NCBI GenBank assembly: GCA_946481615.1
Contig: CAMLOR010000215.1
Coordinates: 1 to 5,884 of the forward strand
DNA: 5,884 bases
Source of the DNA: an uncultured Aquimonas sp.
GTDB taxonomy: Bacteria > Pseudomonadota > Gammaproteobacteria > Xanthomonadales > Xanthomonadaceae
Reading direction: 5' to 3'
This document shows, piece after piece, positions 1-5,716 of the stretch (position 1 is the first letter of the stretch; each line of letters starts with the position of its first letter). The notes under the pieces were generated by a model. It saw nothing but the letters and a program-made list of their open reading frames with translations. It was not told where the DNA came from and ran no database searches. The position numbers and the translations under genes were made by a program.

Positions 1-2
1 GC

Positions 3-164
3 GCGGCGCTGGCGCTGCGCGTGGCCGAAGGGCCGCGGCTGTTCGGCTTCAACGGCATCGCGCTGATCATGTTCGTGATCGCCTTCGGCCTGTCGGCGAC
101 GCTGGTGATCAGCGCACTGTTGTCGGACCGCCGGATGTCGCGCTACCGCAGCCGCGATCGCTGA
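3..164 (+). CDS. C-terminal fragment of an unidentified membrane protein
   Basis: The window opens inside a reading frame that runs without a stop from base 3 to a TGA at 162-164, giving 53 residues. The visible part holds one long hydrophobic stretch (about residues 15-42, around IALIMFVIAFGLSATLVISA), followed by a basic tail (SDRRMSRYRSRDR). This looks like a last transmembrane helix with a positively charged cytoplasmic end. Seven bases separate its stop from the GTG of the AlkB-type gene, and the stop overlaps that gene's GAGGG ribosome binding site, so the two are probably cotranscribed and perhaps translationally coupled. I do not recognise the family; a transporter or small integral membrane protein would both fit. 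The codon pattern (G or C in third positions) supports a real gene end. Confidence 0.6.
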   Translation, partial: AALALRVAEGPRLFGFNGIALIMFVIAFGLSATLVISALLSDRRMSRYRSRDR

Positions 165-171
165 GGGCGGC

Positions 172-768
172 GTGACGCGGCAGGCCGGTTTGTTCGGCGC
201 ACCGGCCGGCGTGCTGGCGGACGACGAGCGCGGCCGCATCGAGTATCTGCCGGGGCTGCTGGACGAGGAGGAATCGCAGGCCGCCTTCGAGGAACTGCGC
301 GAGGCCGTACGCTGGAAGAGCGAGCGGCGGCAGATGTACGACCGCGAGGTCGACGTGCCGCGCCTGACGGCGAGCTATCGGCTGGCCGATCCGCGGCTGC
401 CGCCCGTGCTGGCGCTCATCCGTGCGCGTGTCGGCGAGGTGGTGGAAGCGCCCTTCGATGCGGTCGGGCTGAATCTCTACCGCGACGAACACGACAACGT
501 CGCGCCGCACAACGATCACCTTTACGAGATCCGCGAGCGCCAGCCGATCGCGCTCGTCTCGCTCGGCGCGGCACGCGAAATGGTGATCCGCACCAAGGCG
601 GCGCCACGCCGCGTGCTGCGCGTCGAACTCGAGCCCGGCAGCCTGCTGGTGATGGGCTATGCCACCCAGCTGCACTACGACCACGGCATTCCCAGGCAGA
701 AGCATCCGGTCGGCCCGCGGATCAGCCTGGCGTTCCGCGTGAAGGGCGAGCGCGGCGCGCGCTACTGA
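172..768 (+). CDS. alkB: AlkB-type Fe(II)/2-oxoglutarate-dependent DNA demethylase
   Basis: 198 residues, the usual size for a compact bacterial AlkB-like dioxygenase. Members oxidise N-alkyl lesions such as 1-methyladenine and 3-methylcytosine, using Fe(II), O2 and 2-oxoglutarate, and release formaldehyde to restore the base. The double-stranded beta-helix core is clear. NLYRDEHDNVAPHNDH (residues 101-116) carries the HxD iron ligands H113 and D115, ALVSLGA (127-133) is the following strand, and LEPGSLLVM leads to H171 in DHGIP, the likely third ligand. R183 and R189 in RISLAFR match the arginines that bind 2-oxoglutarate. The pattern resembles human ALKBH2/ALKBH3 more than the E. coli Ada-regulon AlkB, so substrate preference is an inference. 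The start is GTG at 172, with GAGGG at 163-167 about five bases upstream; no better in-frame start lies close by. An Ada-type regulator is not visible. Confidence 0.9.
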   Translation: MTRQAGLFGAPAGVLADDERGRIEYLPGLLDEEESQAAFEELREAVRWKSERRQMYDREVDVPRLTASYRLADPRLPPVLALIRARVGEVVEAPFDAVGLNLYRDEHDNVAPHNDHLYEIRERQPIALVSLGAAREMVIRTKAAPRRVLRVELEPGSLLVMGYATQLHYDHGIPRQKHPVGPRISLAFRVKGERGARY

Positions 769-804
769 GGCACGTGCGTTGCATCGCGGTTGCCAGGCAA
801 TGCG

Positions 805-811
805 AAAGGAG
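805..811 (+). promoter_or_regulatory. Strong ribosome binding site of the 21-codon ORF
   Basis: AAAGGAG at 805-811 is close to a perfect Shine-Dalgarno sequence and sits seven bases before the ATG at 819. The DUF4142-like gene's own ATG at 881 has only a weak G-rich stretch ahead of it, so this site probably serves both reading frames through translational coupling. A small palindrome, TTGCCAGGCAA at 790-800, lies just upstream and could form a short hairpin. Confidence 0.65.
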
Positions 812-818
812 TGCGTGC

Positions 819-884
819 ATGAGCGTCACGACCATCGAGGCAACGGGGGCCGCTGGCCACAAGGCTGTGCGGGTGCGGGCATGA
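819..884 (+). CDS. 21-codon small ORF overlapping the next gene (putative leader peptide)
   Basis: ATG at 819 opens a 21-residue frame that begins MSVTTIEATG, ends HKAVRVRA and stops at TGA 882-884. The stop overlaps the ATG of the DUF4142-like gene at 881 as ATGA, a classic translational-coupling junction. The ribosome binding site (AAAGGAG, seven-base spacing) is the strongest in this part of the window, which argues that the frame is really translated. The peptide has no hydrophobic segment and no run of one amino acid, so it does not look like an amino-acid attenuation leader or a toxin. It may be a translation-initiation leader that loads ribosomes for the next gene. Alternatives are the remnant of a shortened gene, or a true start for the downstream gene broken by a frameshift. 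The signal-like N-terminus beginning at 881 argues against the frameshift. Confidence 0.5.
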   Translation: MSVTTIEATGAAGHKAVRVRA

Positions 885-1474
885 AGCGCCTGTTGGTGCT
901 GGCGGCGGCGGTGGCGGCCGGCGTGCTCGCCAAGCGCGCCTGGGAAGTCCGCCATCTGCCGCTGGCGGTGGCGGCGGGCGACAGCGATCCGGCGGCCTTC
1001 GACGAGATCGAGCCGTGGTTCCGGATGACGGCTGCGCCGGAGGGCGACGATGGCGTGCTCGGCGCGCTGGCGATGTTCGACGAACATGTCGTGGCCGCCT
1101 CCGAGATGGCCCTCAACCGGCCGCTGGAGGACGCGATCCAGACCCTGGCGGCGCGGCTGCGCGACGAGCATCGCCAGCACCTGGCGCACACGCGCGCGCT
1201 GATCGATCGCATGGAACTGGAGCTGGCGCAGGATCCGGCCGTGGCCGAAGTCGAAGCGCAATGCTTCGCGCGGCGCAGCGAACTGGCGCGCGAGGACGAT
1301 GCCGATTTCGAATCCGTGTGGCTCGATGCGACGATCGAGGATCACCAGGCCATGCTGGATTTCATCGACGAAACGTTGGCGCCGGCGGCTCTGGACGAAC
1401 GCGTCGCCGAACACCTGCGGTTCACGCGTGCGCATCTCGAAGCGCACCTGGCCGAAGCGCGCATGCTGGCCTGA
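881..1474 (+). CDS. DUF4142-like (ferritin-fold-like) exported or membrane-anchored protein
   Basis: 197 residues from ATG 881. The N-terminus MKRLLVLAAAVAAGVLAKRA is a basic start plus hydrophobic core, so the protein is probably exported or held in the inner membrane by this segment. The rest is alpha-helical and charged. Residues about 61-112 (ALAMFDEHVVAASEMAL, then TLAARLRDEHRQH) and 140-196 (ADFESVWLDATIEDHQ, ending EHLRFTRAHLEAHLAEA) follow the DUF4142 pattern: helices with conserved DH or EH pairs, an (A/G)xxFDxxY-like step, then a late HL motif. DUF4142 proteins are predicted four-helix bundles of unknown function, common in envelope and stress settings. Many carry metal-ligand-like His and Glu; H69, H97, H100, H155 and H178 are candidates, unproven. 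The frame stays open upstream of 881, but ATG 800 and the TTG region near 779 lack a good ribosome binding site and would bury the signal-like segment. Family membership is from motif memory only. Confidence 0.7.
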   Translation: MKRLLVLAAAVAAGVLAKRAWEVRHLPLAVAAGDSDPAAFDEIEPWFRMTAAPEGDDGVLGALAMFDEHVVAASEMALNRPLEDAIQTLAARLRDEHRQHLAHTRALIDRMELELAQDPAVAEVEAQCFARRSELAREDDADFESVWLDATIEDHQAMLDFIDETLAPAALDERVAEHLRFTRAHLEAHLAEARMLA

Positions 1475-1478
1475 TGCC

Positions 1479-1564
1479 CCGTCATTCCCGCGCAGGGGGA
1501 AATCCAGGTGCCGGGCAATTCGAAGTTCCTCGCACCTGGGCTCCCGCCTTCGCGGGAGCGGCGG
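1479..1564. repeat. Degenerate inverted-repeat pair between converging genes (copy 1 of CGTCATTCCCGCG family)
   Basis: The arm 1479-1511 (starting CCGTCATTCCCGCG) matches the reverse complement of 1532-1564 at 25 of 33 positions, with a 20-base spacer. Each arm also has its own small dyad, for example TCCCGCCTTCGCGGGA in the right arm. The same family occurs in better shape at 5717-5799. Such elements are dispersed in many copies in Xanthomonadales intergenic DNA. The pair fills the gap between two converging stop codons (1474 and 1573), so its hairpin may end transcription from both sides. There is no clear T tract, so intrinsic termination is unproven. Confidence 0.7.
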
Positions 1565-1572
1565 TTTAGGGG

Positions 1573-2214
1573 TCAGCGTGAAGCCTTGGCCACAAGTTTC
1601 AGGTCGGCGAGCAACTGCGCCTTCGCCGCACCGCGTTCCGGTTCGCGCATGCGCAGGATTGCGGAGGGGTGCCACGATGCGATCGCGCGATACGCACCTG
1701 CGTCGCGCCACTGTCCGCGTTCGCGGCTGATGCGGAAGGCATTGCCGAACACGGCCTGCGCCGCCATCGCACCCAGCGCCACCACGAAGCGCGGCTTGAT
1801 GCGCAGCAGCTCCGCCGCCAGCCACGGCCGGCACGCCGCCTGTTCGGCTGCATTGGCTCGTTTGTGCAGGCGCACCTTGCCGCGCGGTTCCCATTTGAAG
1901 TGCTTCACCGCGTTGGTGGCGTAAACCCTGTCGCGCGACAGGCCCGCCGCTTCGAGCAGTTCGTCGAGCAGCAGCCCGGCCGGCCCGACGAAGGGATGGC
2001 CGGTCTCGTCCTCGCGCGCGCCGGGCTGTTCGCCGATCAGCACCACCCGCGCACGTGCGGGACCCTCGCCGAAGACCGTCTGCGTGGCATTGCGGAATAA
2101 GGGACAGGCCGTGCAATCCGCGGCGGCCGCGCGCAACACGGCGAGCGAGCCCGGCGGCACGAACGCGACCGGTTTGGCCAGTGGATTCGCGGCTTGCAGC
2201 GGTTTCTCCGGCAT
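1573..2214 (-). CDS. udgX: UdgX-type uracil-DNA glycosylase (4Fe-4S family, covalent uracil-DNA binder)
   Basis: 213 residues, normal for family 4 and UdgX uracil-DNA glycosylases. These recognise uracil arising from cytosine deamination; UdgX is known to form a covalent bond with the abasic site through a histidine. Motif A is GEQPGAREDETGHPF (61-75), where GEQPG is the UdgX form and GEAPG is typical of family 4. Likely Fe-S ligands are C34 and C37 (CTAC), C128 (AACRPW) and, by alignment, H105 in VKHFK, where family 4 has a cysteine. The R-loop reads RGKVRLHKRANAA (111-123); H117 aligns with the UdgX cross-linking histidine, but the flanks differ from the commonly seen RRIHKTP. Motif B is WHPSAILR (181-188). 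ATG 2214 is chosen because it begins just ahead of the family's usual N-terminus; its ribosome binding site is weak (GCGGGA). The gene converges on the DUF4142-like gene and diverges from the gene at 2304. Confidence 0.88.
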   Translation of the reverse strand: MPEKPLQAANPLAKPVAFVPPGSLAVLRAAAADCTACPLFRNATQTVFGEGPARARVVLIGEQPGAREDETGHPFVGPAGLLLDELLEAAGLSRDRVYATNAVKHFKWEPRGKVRLHKRANAAEQAACRPWLAAELLRIKPRFVVALGAMAAQAVFGNAFRISRERGQWRDAGAYRAIASWHPSAILRMREPERGAAKAQLLADLKLVAKASR

Positions 2215-2303
2215 CGTCCCGCAACGGGAGCAAGCGTCGTGCCGCGCACCGGACTCGGCAAGTTTCTTGCAGCACCCGGAGCAGGCTTCGACCGGAGTTC
2301 CGC
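2215..2303. promoter_or_regulatory. Divergent intergenic region between udgX and the glycine-rich protein gene
   Basis: These 89 bases must hold the 5' signals of both diverging genes unless they lie inside coding sequence. I see a clear ribosome binding site for the plus-strand gene (GGAG at 2294-2297, six bases before ATG 2304). There is also a 13-base dyad, GCAAG TTT CTTGC, at 2258-2270, placed where an operator could sit. I cannot pick out convincing -35 and -10 boxes or a LexA box (neither CTGT-N8-ACAG nor a TTAGTA-type site). Confidence 0.35.
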
Positions 2304-2804
2304 ATGAAAATCCGTCATGTCTTTCTCGCGGCTGATCTCGACATCGCCAAGCGCGCGGTCGACGCCGCGCGCCGCCACGGACTCGACGACACGCAGATTT
2401 CGCTGATCACCCAACCCGACGTCGAACTCGATCGCATCCCCGACAACCTCAAGGACGATGCCGCCACCGATTTCGCGCCCGCCGCCGTGCGCGGTGCGCT
2501 GGGCGGCGGTGCCGTCGGCCTGCTCGCGGGCCTGATCGGCGCCGCGATTCCGCCGCTCGGCATCACGCTGGTCGGTGCCGCCTTCCTCGGCGTTGCCGGT
2601 GCCGCGGTCGGCACCTGGTCATCGGCGCTGATGGGCAGCGCCATCCCGAACGAGGTGCATCGCAAGTTCGAGCATCACATCCGCGAAGGCGAGGCGCTGG
2701 TGGTGATCGACGTGGAGCAGGAGCGCATGCCGGCGGTGGAATCGGCGCTGGCCGCGGCGGGGGCACACAAGATCGAGTTCGAGGCGCCGACGGTGCTTTC
2801 GTAG
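2304..2804 (+). CDS. Small membrane protein with glycine-rich hydrophobic hairpin
   Basis: 166 residues starting at ATG 2304, with GGAG six bases upstream. Three parts are visible. Residues 1-60 are a soluble domain (MKIRHVFLAADLDIAKRAV, then ISLI) that looks like an alpha/beta fold handling a short strand-helix-strand. Residues about 64-112 are two adjacent hydrophobic segments rich in Gly and Ala (RGALGGGAVGLLAGLIGAA, PPLGITLVGAAFLGVAGAA) split by a PP turn, like a membrane hairpin with glycine zippers. Residues 113-166 are a second soluble part with LVVIDVEQERMPAVESAL, which reads as another strand-helix unit. The soluble-hairpin-soluble plan resembles DUF1269-like and general-stress membrane proteins, but I do not recognise the exact family. 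It is probably in the inner membrane with both ends cytoplasmic. It ends 15 bases from the stop of ligD on the other strand. Confidence 0.8.
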   Translation: MKIRHVFLAADLDIAKRAVDAARRHGLDDTQISLITQPDVELDRIPDNLKDDAATDFAPAAVRGALGGGAVGLLAGLIGAAIPPLGITLVGAAFLGVAGAAVGTWSSALMGSAIPNEVHRKFEHHIREGEALVVIDVEQERMPAVESALAAAGAHKIEFEAPTVLS

Positions 2805-2817
2805 CCCCGAAACGGGT
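2805..2817. terminator. Small hairpin between converging stop codons
   Basis: CCCG AAA CGGG (2806-2816) lies in the 15-base gap between the stops of the plus-strand gene and ligD. The stem is only four G:C pairs and no T tract follows on either strand, so it is at best a weak bidirectional stop signal. Read-through would produce antisense RNA into either gene. Confidence 0.25.
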
Positions 2818-2819
2818 CG

Positions 2820-5438
2820 TCAACCTTCCCAGCGCGAAAGGTCCTGCTTCACGCGGTCGATATCCGCCCACGGATCCGCCTTCAACCGCGCCAGCCGCCG
2901 CGGCACGCTGTGCAGGTCGAAATGATTGCCGCGCGGCAGGCGCGCCAGTTCGCTCCAGGCCAGCGGCACTGCCACCGGCGCGCCAGGGCGCGCGCGCAGC
3001 GAATACGAAGCCACGCTCGTCGCGCCGCGCCCGTTGCGCAGATAGTCGATGAAGATGCGTCCCTCGCGCAGCGATTTGGTGGCGGTGGCGACGAAGCGGT
3101 CGGGTTCGGCCTGCGCCATCGCTTCGGCGAAGCCGCGCGCGAATTTCTTCACCAGCGTCCACGAACACCCGGGATTGAGCGGCGCCACGACGTGGAGGCC
3201 TTTACCGCCGCTGGTGCGCAGGAAGGAGACGATCTTCAGTTGCGCCAGCAGATCGCGCACCTTCACCGCGGCCTTCTTCACCGTCGGCCAGTCGACGCCG
3301 GGGCCGGGGTCCAGATCGAACACGATGCGGTCGGCCTTGTCCGTCGTCTTCGCCTTCGCGCCCCAGGGGTGGAATTCGAGCGCATTGAACTGCACCAGTG
3401 CCATCAGTCCGTCGCGGTCTTCGACCACGAGATAGTTGGCGTTGCGGCCGCTTTCTTCCTTGAGGCGCGCGCTGCCGACGGCGGCCAGGCCGGGCGTGTG
3501 GTGCTTCTGGAAGAAGCAGGCGTTCGCCGAGCCTTCGGGGCAACGCACGATGGACAGCGGCCGGCCTTCGATTTCCTCGAGCAGCTTGTCGGCCACCGCG
3601 AGGTAGTAGTCGGCGACTTGCTGCTTGGTGATGCCGGCGTCGGGATAGACCACGCGATCGGGGCTGGAAATGCGGTAGCCGCCGGCCTCGCCATCGCCTG
3701 CGGCGGCCTGCGTGGCGGAGGCTTTCTTCGCAGACGTTTTCTTCGCCGCGGTTTTCTTCGTGGCAGTCTTCTTCGATGAGGTCTTCTTCGCGGCAGTCTT
3801 TTTCATGGCGGGTCCGCGGTCGGAATCGGGCAGATCGGCGGGATCCTTGTCGAAACGGATCGCCTTGAGCGAGGGCTGGCGCAGCAGGCCCTGGTTGCCG
3901 ATGCCGCGCGTGAACACCTCCACCACGAAGCGCGGCGCGAACCAGCGGGCGGTGCGCAGATCGGTGTCGGTGGCTGCCACGTGCACGCTGGGTTCGCGCG
4001 CGCCTTCCTTGCCGAGCCGGCGCGCGAGATCGCGCAATTGTTCGTCGCTGAAGCCCGTGCCGACGCGACCGGCGTAGCGCCAGCCATGTTCCGCATCGGG
4101 GCGTGCCAGCAGCAGCGAGCCCAGACCCGCGCGCGAGCCCTTCGGCGGCGTGACACCGACCACCGCGAACTCGTCGCTCTCCAGGCGCTTCACCTTCACC
4201 CAGTCGTCGCCGCGGCCGGCGGAGTAGGGGCGGTCGACGCGCTTGCTGATGATGCCCTCGAAGGATTGCCGGCTCGCCATCTCGAACGCGGCCTCGCCGT
4301 CGCCGACGACGTGCGAGCTGTAGGCCAGCGGCCGTTGCGCCTCGCCCAGCAGGCGCTGCAGCAGTTCCTTGCGCGCCAGCAGCGGCGCGCGTTCGATCGA
4401 AATGCCTTCCAGATGCAGCAGATCGAACAGCACGTAGGAGAGCGGCGCGTTCTGTTCGCCCGAGAGTGTGGATTGCAGCGCGCCGAACGAGGATTGATCG
4501 CCCGGGGCCGCGATCAGTTCGCCGTCGAACGCGGCCTCCTGCACGCCGAGGCGTTCCAGGGCCTGCACCACTTCGGGCAGTTTCGCCGTCCATTCGATCG
4601 CGTTGCGCGACCACAGCCGCGCCTTGCCTTTCGAGATCGTGGCGAGGATGCGGTAGCCGTCCCATTTGAGTTCGTGCAGCCAGCCCTCGCCGGCGGGCGC
4701 GTGCGAGCGAAGGCGCGCCAGTTGCGGGGTGAAGGCTTCGTTCGCCAGCCTCGTCTTGCGCGCGCCGGGCAACGCCTGCGCGGCAGCGCTCCAGTCGATC
4801 TTCCTGCGGCGCGGCGCGGGCGTCCTCGCGGTGGTTTTCTTCGCAGCCGACTTCTTCACGACGGCGAGTTGCTTCGCGGGCATCTGCTTCGCGCCCTTCG
4901 AATCGAGCGGCGGCGGCGTGACGTCGGCCAGCAGGTCGTCGGCTTCGAGCTTGCCCGCGAAGGCATCCGCTTCCTTGAACAGCAGCCATTCCGGCTGGCG
5001 CGAGCGCGCGCGTTGCGTGCGCACGAGGTGCCAGCCGCCCTTGAGGCGTTTGCCGAACAGTTCGAAGCGCAGATGTCCTTTCGCCAGTTGCGCTTCGGCA
5101 TCGCCCTGCGTGGCCCAGACGCCATCGTCGAACAGCGCCACGTGGCCGCCGCCGTACTGGCCTTCGGGGATCATGCCTTCGAACTTCGCGTAGGAGACCG
5201 GATGATCTTCCACCTCGGCAGCGAGGCGCTTCACCTTCGGATCGAAGCTCGGGCCCTTGGGCACCGCCCAGCTCTTGAGCGTATCCCCCACCTGCAGCCG
5301 GAAGTCGTAATGCCGCCGGCTGGCGTGATGCAACTGCACCACGAAAATGGCACGCCGTCCCGACGGCGGCTTCCTGCCGGGCTCCGGCTCGCGCGTGCGA
5401 CCGAAATCGCGCTTGCTGCGGTATTCGTGGAGGCTCAT
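2820..5438 (-). CDS. ligD: Multidomain non-homologous end-joining DNA ligase LigD (phosphoesterase-ligase-polymerase)
   Basis: 872 residues in the order seen in Pseudomonas LigD. The 3'-phosphoesterase domain (about 1-165) has H37, H43 and D45 in LHHASRRHYDFRL, H79 in EDHP, and PEGQYGGG (91-98). The ATP-dependent ligase domain (about 215-540) has motif I ELKWDGYR with nucleotidyl lysine K258, motif III FDGELIA (304-310), motif IV FEGIISKR (393-400) and motif V WVKVKR (413-418), then an OB-fold. The archaeo-eukaryotic-primase-type polymerase domain (about 587-872) has metal Asp pair FDLDP (D708, D710), SGGKGLHV (743-750) and a third Asp D798 in IDYLRNGRG. All catalytic residues expected from the family are present, so it should be active. 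It processes, fills and seals double-strand breaks, normally with Ku, which is not in this window. Two Lys-rich linkers (about 183-213 and 545-574) join the domains. ATG 5438 (MSLHEYRSKRDF) matches the family start; ATG 5456 is six codons upstream. Neither has a clear ribosome binding site. Confidence 0.95.
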   Translation of the reverse strand: MSLHEYRSKRDFGRTREPEPGRKPPSGRRAIFVVQLHHASRRHYDFRLQVGDTLKSWAVPKGPSFDPKVKRLAAEVEDHPVSYAKFEGMIPEGQYGGGHVALFDDGVWATQGDAEAQLAKGHLRFELFGKRLKGGWHLVRTQRARSRQPEWLLFKEADAFAGKLEADDLLADVTPPPLDSKGAKQMPAKQLAVVKKSAAKKTTARTPAPRRRKIDWSAAAQALPGARKTRLANEAFTPQLARLRSHAPAGEGWLHELKWDGYRILATISKGKARLWSRNAIEWTAKLPEVVQALERLGVQEAAFDGELIAAPGDQSSFGALQSTLSGEQNAPLSYVLFDLLHLEGISIERAPLLARKELLQRLLGEAQRPLAYSSHVVGDGEAAFEMASRQSFEGIISKRVDRPYSAGRGDDWVKVKRLESDEFAVVGVTPPKGSRAGLGSLLLARPDAEHGWRYAGRVGTGFSDEQLRDLARRLGKEGAREPSVHVAATDTDLRTARWFAPRFVVEVFTRGIGNQGLLRQPSLKAIRFDKDPADLPDSDRGPAMKKTAAKKTSSKKTATKKTAAKKTSAKKASATQAAAGDGEAGGYRISSPDRVVYPDAGITKQQVADYYLAVADKLLEEIEGRPLSIVRCPEGSANACFFQKHHTPGLAAVGSARLKEESGRNANYLVVEDRDGLMALVQFNALEFHPWGAKAKTTDKADRIVFDLDPGPGVDWPTVKKAAVKVRDLLAQLKIVSFLRTSGGKGLHVVAPLNPGCSWTLVKKFARGFAEAMAQAEPDRFVATATKSLREGRIFIDYLRNGRGATSVASYSLRARPGAPVAVPLAWSELARLPRGNHFDLHSVPRRLARLKADPWADIDRVKQDLSRWEG
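3717..3806 (-). repeat. Tandem Lys-Lys pentapeptide repeats in the ligase-polymerase linker of LigD
   Basis: Residues 545-574 of LigD are six in-frame 15-base units encoding a pentapeptide of the form (A/S/T)-KK-(T/A)-(A/S), beginning MKKTAAKKTSSKK. The DNA repeats as GTCTTCTTCG-like units on the plus strand. The protein segment resembles bacterial histone-H1-like tails and probably binds DNA or acts as a flexible tether between the ligase and polymerase domains. Unit number could vary between strains by slippage. Confidence 0.8.
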
Positions 5439-5501
5439 CGCTGGCTGTTTCAGCATGATTGGTGCCACTGGAGAGCAGGTGGCTGTCGTGAGGTTTCGCG
5501 T

Positions 5502-5703
5502 GTGCTCTTGCCGGGGTGGGGGGGGGCCGGCGAGGGCTACGGCGCCCGCTTCGCGGGAAGCTGAAGGTCGTCGGGGTTTCTCGATCGTACGTCCGTGTAC
5601 GAGCGAGAAACTCGCCGGCCTCCTGCCGGCGACCCTTCGGGCGGGAACCCGCCGACCTTCAGCCGCCTGCGCATCGCCGGCCACCCCACCCCGGCAAGAG
5701 CAC
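5502..5703. repeat. 202-base nested inverted-repeat element upstream of ligD
   Basis: There are three nested levels of pairing. The outer arms are 5502-5533 and 5674-5703 (GTGCTCTTGCCGGGGTGGGG and its complement, continuing to GGCCGGCGA), identical apart from a short difference in the G run. The middle arms are 5560-5575 and 5648-5663 (GCTGAAGGTCGTCGGG, one mismatch in 16). The inner arms are 5577-5590 and 5597-5610 (TTTCTCGATCGTAC, one mismatch in 14) around the loop GTCCGT. Side hairpins fill the gaps: CCCGC TTC GCGGG (5545-5557), TCGCCGGC/GCCGGCGA (5612-5632) and CCC TTC GGG (5633-5641). No protein is encoded and no target-site duplication is evident at the ends. It could be a MITE-like or REPIN-like dispersed element, or a structured leader or attenuator. 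Confidence 0.75.
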
Positions 5704-5716
5704 GTCTTCACCCTTT

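Noticed and set aside
779..880. 34-codon upstream extension of the DUF4142-like protein
   Set aside because: There is no good ribosome binding site for TTG 779 or ATG 800. The extension would place about 34 polar residues ahead of a signal-like segment, and the AAAGGAG serves the ATG at 819 in another frame.
722..2305. 527-codon minus-strand open frame
   Set aside because: It is out of frame with udgX and antisense to the AlkB end and DUF4142-like genes. Its translation is Arg- and Ala-rich low complexity, typical of a GC-rich shadow frame.
3717..3806. Internal translation start at Met545 making a separate polymerase-domain protein
   Set aside because: No ribosome binding site precedes the ATG at 3806 on the minus strand; I keep it only as an evolutionary hint in a finding.
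3202..4989. 595-codon minus-strand open frame overlapping ligD in another frame
   Set aside because: This is a frame-shifted reading of the ligD coding sequence with an Arg-rich product and no family resemblance.
5444..5454. Possible LexA box at the ligD start
   Set aside because: GCTG TTT CAGC has only a three-base centre, unlike CTGT-N8-ACAG or the Xanthomonas TTAGTA-type site.
3981..5564. 527-codon plus-strand open frame opposite ligD
   Set aside because: It lies antisense to a gene with all catalytic motifs intact. The product is Arg, Ala and Gln rich with no recognisable domain.
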